Shown: piece by piece, positions 62,618 through 64,000 of the stretch
Layout: each line of letters opens with the position of its first letter
How positions within the stretch are numbered: the first letter of the stretch is position 1
Assembly: GCA_000421085.1 (NCBI GenBank)
Contig: ATWE01000011.1
Span: 124,001-188,000, forward strand
Reading direction: 5' to 3'
From: Ensifer sp. USDA 6670
Lineage (GTDB): Bacteria > Pseudomonadota > Alphaproteobacteria > Rhizobiales > Rhizobiaceae
Length of the DNA stretch: 64,000 nucleotides
Translations under genes and position numbers: made by a program
The notes under the pieces: model-generated
The model's input: the letters and a program-made list of their open reading frames with translations, nothing else
Databases searched by the model: none
What the model was told of the DNA's origin: nothing

Positions 62618-64000
62618 ATGACGGACCGCATCTTGAAGGTAGGTCTCTTCGGCATTGGCCTGTCCACTTACTGGCCCCAGTTCGAGGGCCTGGAGGATCG
62701 GCTCACGGGATATGTCGGACAGATGGCCGAGAAACTGGCCCGACCCGACATCGAAGTGGTGAACCTCGGCCTCATCGACACCGCCGAGGCGGCATACGAC
62801 GCCGGTCACCGCTTTCGCGAGGCCGATGTCGACATCATATTCCTTCACGTCACTACCTATGCTCTGTCGTCCACCGTTCTGCCCGTGGTCCGGCGAGCCC
62901 GCGTACCGGTGGTGATCCTCAATCTTCAGCCTGCGGCCGCGATCGACTACCAGAGCTTCAATGCGCTCGGCGACAGGACCAAGATGACCGGTGACTGGCT
63001 CGCCCACTGCGGGGCCTGCCCGGTACCGGAAATCGCCAATGTGTTCCGGCGGTCGGGCATCGCGTTCCACCAGATCACGGGCATGCTCAATGGCGATCCG
63101 CATGTCGACCGGGAGATCGGCGACTGGATCGACGCAGCGCGGGTCGCCCACGTCATGGCACATAACCGCCTGGGCGTGATGGGCCGGTACTATAACGGCA
63201 TGCTCGACATCTATTCCGACCTGACCGCCCAAGCGGCCGCCTTCGGAACCCACATCGAGATCGTCGAGGTCGACGAGCTCGCCCGGCTCCGGCGCGAGAC
63301 GACCGAGGCGGAGGTCGAGCTTTGCCTCGAAAGGATCCGGAGCGAGTTCGACATCCAGCCGGACTGCGATCCCGCCGAACTGCACCGGGCAGCGCACACG
63401 GCCGTGGCCCTGCGCAAGCTTGCCGAGCAGAAAAAGCTCGGCTCGCTCGCTTACTATTACGAATCGGTGGCAGGGCACGAATACGAGGATCTCATCGCAT
63501 CGGTAATCGTCGGCTGCTCGCTTCTGACGGCGCAAGGCATTCCGGTCGCGGGCGAGTACGAGATCAAGAACGCCCAGGCGATGAAGATCATGGACACCTT
63601 CGGCGCGGGCGGTTCCTTCACCGAATACTACGCAATGGACTTCAACGAGGACGTCGTCCTCATGGGGCATGACGGACCGGGGCACATCAAGGTTGCGGAA
63701 GGCAAGACGAAGATACGTCCCCTCAAGGTTTATCACGGCAAGGTCGGCTCCGGCATCAGCGTGGAAATGTCCGTCAGGCATGGCCCCGTGACGCTTCTTT
63801 CCGTGATCGAGCGTGAGGGCCGGATCGTCCTATTATGTGCGGAGGGACAATCCGTGCCTGGTCCGGTTCTCGAGATCGGGAATACCAACAGCCGCTACAA
63901 GTTCGACGTCGGGGCGCGCCGTTTCGTGGAGGACTGGAACGCGCAGGGACCGGCGCATCACTGCGCCGTCGGCGTCGGTCACATCGCCCGCAAAATCGAA
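62618..64000 (+). CDS. L-arabinose/L-fucose isomerase-family protein (3' end missing)
   Basis: The gene starts at ATG 62618 and is open to the last base (461 codons). It opens MTDRILKVGLFGIGLSTYWP. The fold segments NLQPAAAIDYQSFNALGDRT, the RLGVMGRYYNGMLDIYSD linker and VAGEYEIKNAQAMKIMDTFG are of the AraA-like group. Toward the end HHCAVGVGHIARKI carries the metal-site histidine region, so only a few residues are likely missing. Members isomerise aldoses to ketoses, but this divergent clade, often next to ABC sugar transporters, is not well characterised. The divergent AraC gene probably regulates it. Confidence 0.83.
   Translation, partial: MTDRILKVGLFGIGLSTYWPQFEGLEDRLTGYVGQMAEKLARPDIEVVNLGLIDTAEAAYDAGHRFREADVDIIFLHVTTYALSSTVLPVVRRARVPVVILNLQPAAAIDYQSFNALGDRTKMTGDWLAHCGACPVPEIANVFRRSGIAFHQITGMLNGDPHVDREIGDWIDAARVAHVMAHNRLGVMGRYYNGMLDIYSDLTAQAAAFGTHIEIVEVDELARLRRETTEAEVELCLERIRSEFDIQPDCDPAELHRAAHTAVALRKLAEQKKLGSLAYYYESVAGHEYEDLIASVIVGCSLLTAQGIPVAGEYEIKNAQAMKIMDTFGAGGSFTEYYAMDFNEDVVLMGHDGPGHIKVAEGKTKIRPLKVYHGKVGSGISVEMSVRHGPVTLLSVIEREGRIVLLCAEGQSVPGPVLEIGNTNSRYKFDVGARRFVEDWNAQGPAHHCAVGVGHIARKIE

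Overview
The window is high-GC alphaproteobacterial DNA, most likely from a Sinorhizobium/Ensifer-type rhizobium. The evidence is a chvE-gguA-gguB-gguC sugar locus with a divergent gbpR-like regulator, an inositol dehydrogenase close by, tandem Ku genes, and several imperfect palindromes of the kind dispersed in rhizobial intergenic DNA. A tRNA-Arg(CCG) gene lies in the middle. From memory, in S. meliloti this tRNA is carried on the pSymB chromid and is essential, which fits a chromid or chromosomal segment rather than a small plasmid.

Layout. 0-3.1 kb: 3' part of an RhlE-like helicase, a DUF411 copper-type protein beside a three-frame relic of a CusA-like RND pump, and an EamA exporter. 3.5-6.7 kb: a three-gene circularly permuted ATP-grasp / alpha-E / transglutaminase module. 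6.75-7.45 kb: a secreted glycine-rich protein with 14-residue repeats. 7.6-17.3 kb: a sugar-acid catabolic and uptake block read leftward (chvE, gguA, gguB, gguC, semialdehyde dehydrogenase, arabinonate dehydratase) with divergent gbpR. Together these could import an aldose such as L-arabinose and take its aldonate to 2-oxoglutarate. 17.4-19 kb: a J-domain-like protein, a small membrane protein and a Phd/VapC toxin-antitoxin pair with its own operator. 19.2-27.7 kb: inositol dehydrogenase, an MHYT-GGDEF-EAL protein, a ROK repressor and a divergent xylFHG-type xylose transporter with a perfect palindrome between them.

27.8-46.4 kb is accessory in character: a truncated protease-like gene next to the tRNA, an oxidoreductase set (tri-haem cytochrome, Mo-hydroxylase large subunit, 2Fe-2S subunit, carboxylesterase) with a divergent LysR, then LysR/GNAT, aldo-keto reductase, alcohol dehydrogenase and a CMD-cupin fusion. 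Broken genes are scattered through it (chimeric SDR relic, flavodoxin tail, frameshifted orphan, ImmA/IrrE relic, IS630 relic). Two SMI1/KNR4 immunity-type genes without a toxin and a class II-type Fic gene close this part.

46.4-58.1 kb returns to ordinary genes: LysR with divergent isochorismatase-family hydrolase, two Ku genes in tandem, a Kup potassium transporter, a methyltransferase, small conserved proteins, an EF-hand protein, and an aromatic-amino-acid-decarboxylase-like gene paired with a BBE-type flavoprotein oxidase. 58.4-61.5 kb is a CDP-6-deoxyhexose cluster (rfbF, rfbG, C-methyltransferase). The window ends in an AraC regulator divergent from a sugar-isomerase-like gene cut by the edge.

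Two features recur. Both sugar-binding-protein genes (chvE and xylF) are followed by long perfect hairpins before the next transporter gene. Several regulators (ROK, Phd/VapC, Fic, gbpR) sit beside clear inverted repeats that could be their operators.
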